Shown here piece after piece: positions 63,425 to 64,000 of a stretch of DNA of 64,000 nt. The stretch's first letter is position 1. Each line of letters starts with the position of its first letter. Origin of the DNA: Methylobacterium sp. J-067 (GTDB lineage Bacteria; Pseudomonadota; Alphaproteobacteria; Rhizobiales; Beijerinckiaceae); the NCBI RefSeq assembly GCF_022829465.1, contig NZ_JAKSXZ010000123.1, forward strand, positions 61,835 to 125,834, given 5' to 3'. The notes under the pieces were generated by a model. That model was not told the DNA's origin. It searched no databases and saw nothing but the letters and a program-made list of their open reading frames with translations. The translations under genes and the position numbers were made by a program.

Positions 63425-63693
63425 GCCGCGCCTGCCTTGCGCTCTTGGATGTACCGATAGTGAAGGCGAGTGCCTTCGATGCCGGGCAGAATCTCGGCCC
63501 GCCTAAGAGCAACGAGCAGCCACTCGGTCTCGTCGAGGTCCACATCGTCGCCGGCCACGCGCGAGACCGCCTCGGCCCAGTCGTCGAGCCCCGCCCGCTC
63601 GTAGCGGATGCCGTGACGGCGGGCGAGATCGCGGATGGTGTCCCGGGCCGTCATCACCTCGGCCTCGGGACGAACGGCAGCCTGTGCGGTCAT
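63421..63693 (-). CDS. Small upstream partner of the Fic protein, putative antitoxin
   Basis: A 90-aa acidic helical protein encoded directly before the Fic gene with a GTGA overlap, the layout of toxin-antitoxin pairs. Marks are VMTARDTIRDLARRHGIRYERAGLDDW and DLDETEWLLVALRRAEILPGIEGTRLHY. The classic class-I inhibitory motif [S/T]xxxE[G/N] of VbhA-type antitoxins is not found. It may use another inhibition mode. Family not recognised. Confidence 0.7.
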   Translation of the reverse strand: MTAQAAVRPEAEVMTARDTIRDLARRHGIRYERAGLDDWAEAVSRVAGDDVDLDETEWLLVALRRAEILPGIEGTRLHYRYIQERKAGAA

Positions 63694-63768
63694 GGCGAAC
63701 TCCTCGCCAGGAATTCTACCCCATGCCCCGCCGTCCCGTCGACTCTTTCGGACGGCGGGAGGTGCCGC

Positions 63769-64000
63769 TCAGCGCGGCCGGCGGCGGACGCTGACGACGT
63801 TGTCGGAGAGGTCGGCCTTCTCGGCCTTGGCGGCGGGCAGCGTCTCGGTGACGACCTTGACGATGCTTGGGGCGTCGAGGCCCGCTTCCGCGTACATCTT
63901 CTCCGGCTTGTCGTGGTCCTGGTACGTGTCCGGCAGCGTGAGCGTCCGCACCCGCACCCGGCCCGCATCCAGCGCGCCCTTCTCCGCCAGGAGATGCAGC
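63769..64000 (-). CDS. dxs: 1-deoxy-D-xylulose-5-phosphate synthase, C-terminal end
   Basis: The last about 76 residues of DXS, first enzyme of the MEP isoprenoid pathway (thiamine-diphosphate enzyme). The reading frame enters from the window edge and shows [23 protein letters not shown], the characteristic DXS C-terminal domain, then VVTETLPAA and an RRRPR end. The catalytic part lies outside the window. The Fic partner gene starts 75 bp downstream of its stop on the same strand. Confidence 0.9.
   Translation of the reverse strand, partial: LHLLAEKGALDAGRVRVRTLTLPDTYQDHDKPEKMYAEAGLDAPSIVKVVTETLPAAKAEKADLSDNVVSVRRRPR

Overview
The window is a gene-dense, very GC-rich chromosomal segment, about 90% coding with short intergenic gaps. 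It most likely comes from a Methylobacterium-like alphaproteobacterium (order Hyphomicrobiales). Pointers are an ActS/ActR (RegB/RegA) redox two-component pair, intracellular PHB depolymerase PhaZ, a TsaE-AmgK fusion followed by MurU, SSB ending in DDDIPF, a ClC channel beside tartrate dehydrogenase, and a 15-kDa DHFR-fold protein that fits the methylotroph enzyme dihydromethanopterin reductase (DmrA). Genus assignment is an inference. No rRNA, tRNA, CRISPR array, prophage or insertion sequence was recognised.

Layout. 1-9.6 kb: the purS-purQ end of a purine operon (purQ cut by the window edge), actR/actS, phaZ, an SDR, murU and tsaE-amgK (cell-wall sugar salvage plus t6A tRNA modification). 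Divergent from the last is a cyanase gene preceded by a strong sigma-54-type promoter. 9.6-19.2 kb: a paoABC-type molybdenum aldehyde oxidoreductase operon, an M20 dipeptidase, an outer-membrane protein, an orphan ParA ATPase, a YoaK-type membrane protein and a methyltransferase. 19.3-22.5 kb: a translationally coupled trio of MBL exonuclease, ATP-dependent DNA ligase and YjbQ. 22.6-29.6 kb: an isolated flagellar rod/hook-type protein and a complete HME-RND metal efflux operon (adaptor, pump, outer-membrane factor).

29.9-42.7 kb: CobW-type GTPase, hemF with a RecD-like helicase, addB without addA, cupin/DUF971, moaA, ssb, a small IG-pentad protein, a flavin-binding oxidase-family protein, nnrU and a TPR protein with der. 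42.6-49.5 kb: a signalling block with a diguanylate cyclase, a four-PAS hybrid kinase, a coupled HD-GYP/PilZ pair and a ModE-like DNA-binding protein. 49.5-53 kb: the coupled dmrA-like/ybdK pair and a chemoreceptor. 53-64 kb: cvpA-purF-SDR, alr-radA, clc, tartrate dehydrogenase, a Fic protein with a small upstream partner, and the C-terminus of dxs.

Themes linking the genes are molybdenum (PaoABC, MoaA, ModE-like regulator), c-di-GMP (GGEEF, HD-GYP, PilZ), purine synthesis (PurS/Q/F), DNA repair (AddB, RadA, ligase/exonuclease, SSB, RecD-like) and one-carbon/nitrogen physiology (DmrA-like, cyanase). Many neighbouring genes overlap by 1-4 bases (TGATG, ATGA, GTGA), which indicates translational coupling. 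There is no single obviously new defence system. The most interesting leads are the sigma-54 cyanase promoter, the dmrA-ybdK coupling, the exonuclease-ligase-YjbQ trio, the Fic pair lacking a visible inhibitory motif, and the IG-pentad miniprotein.
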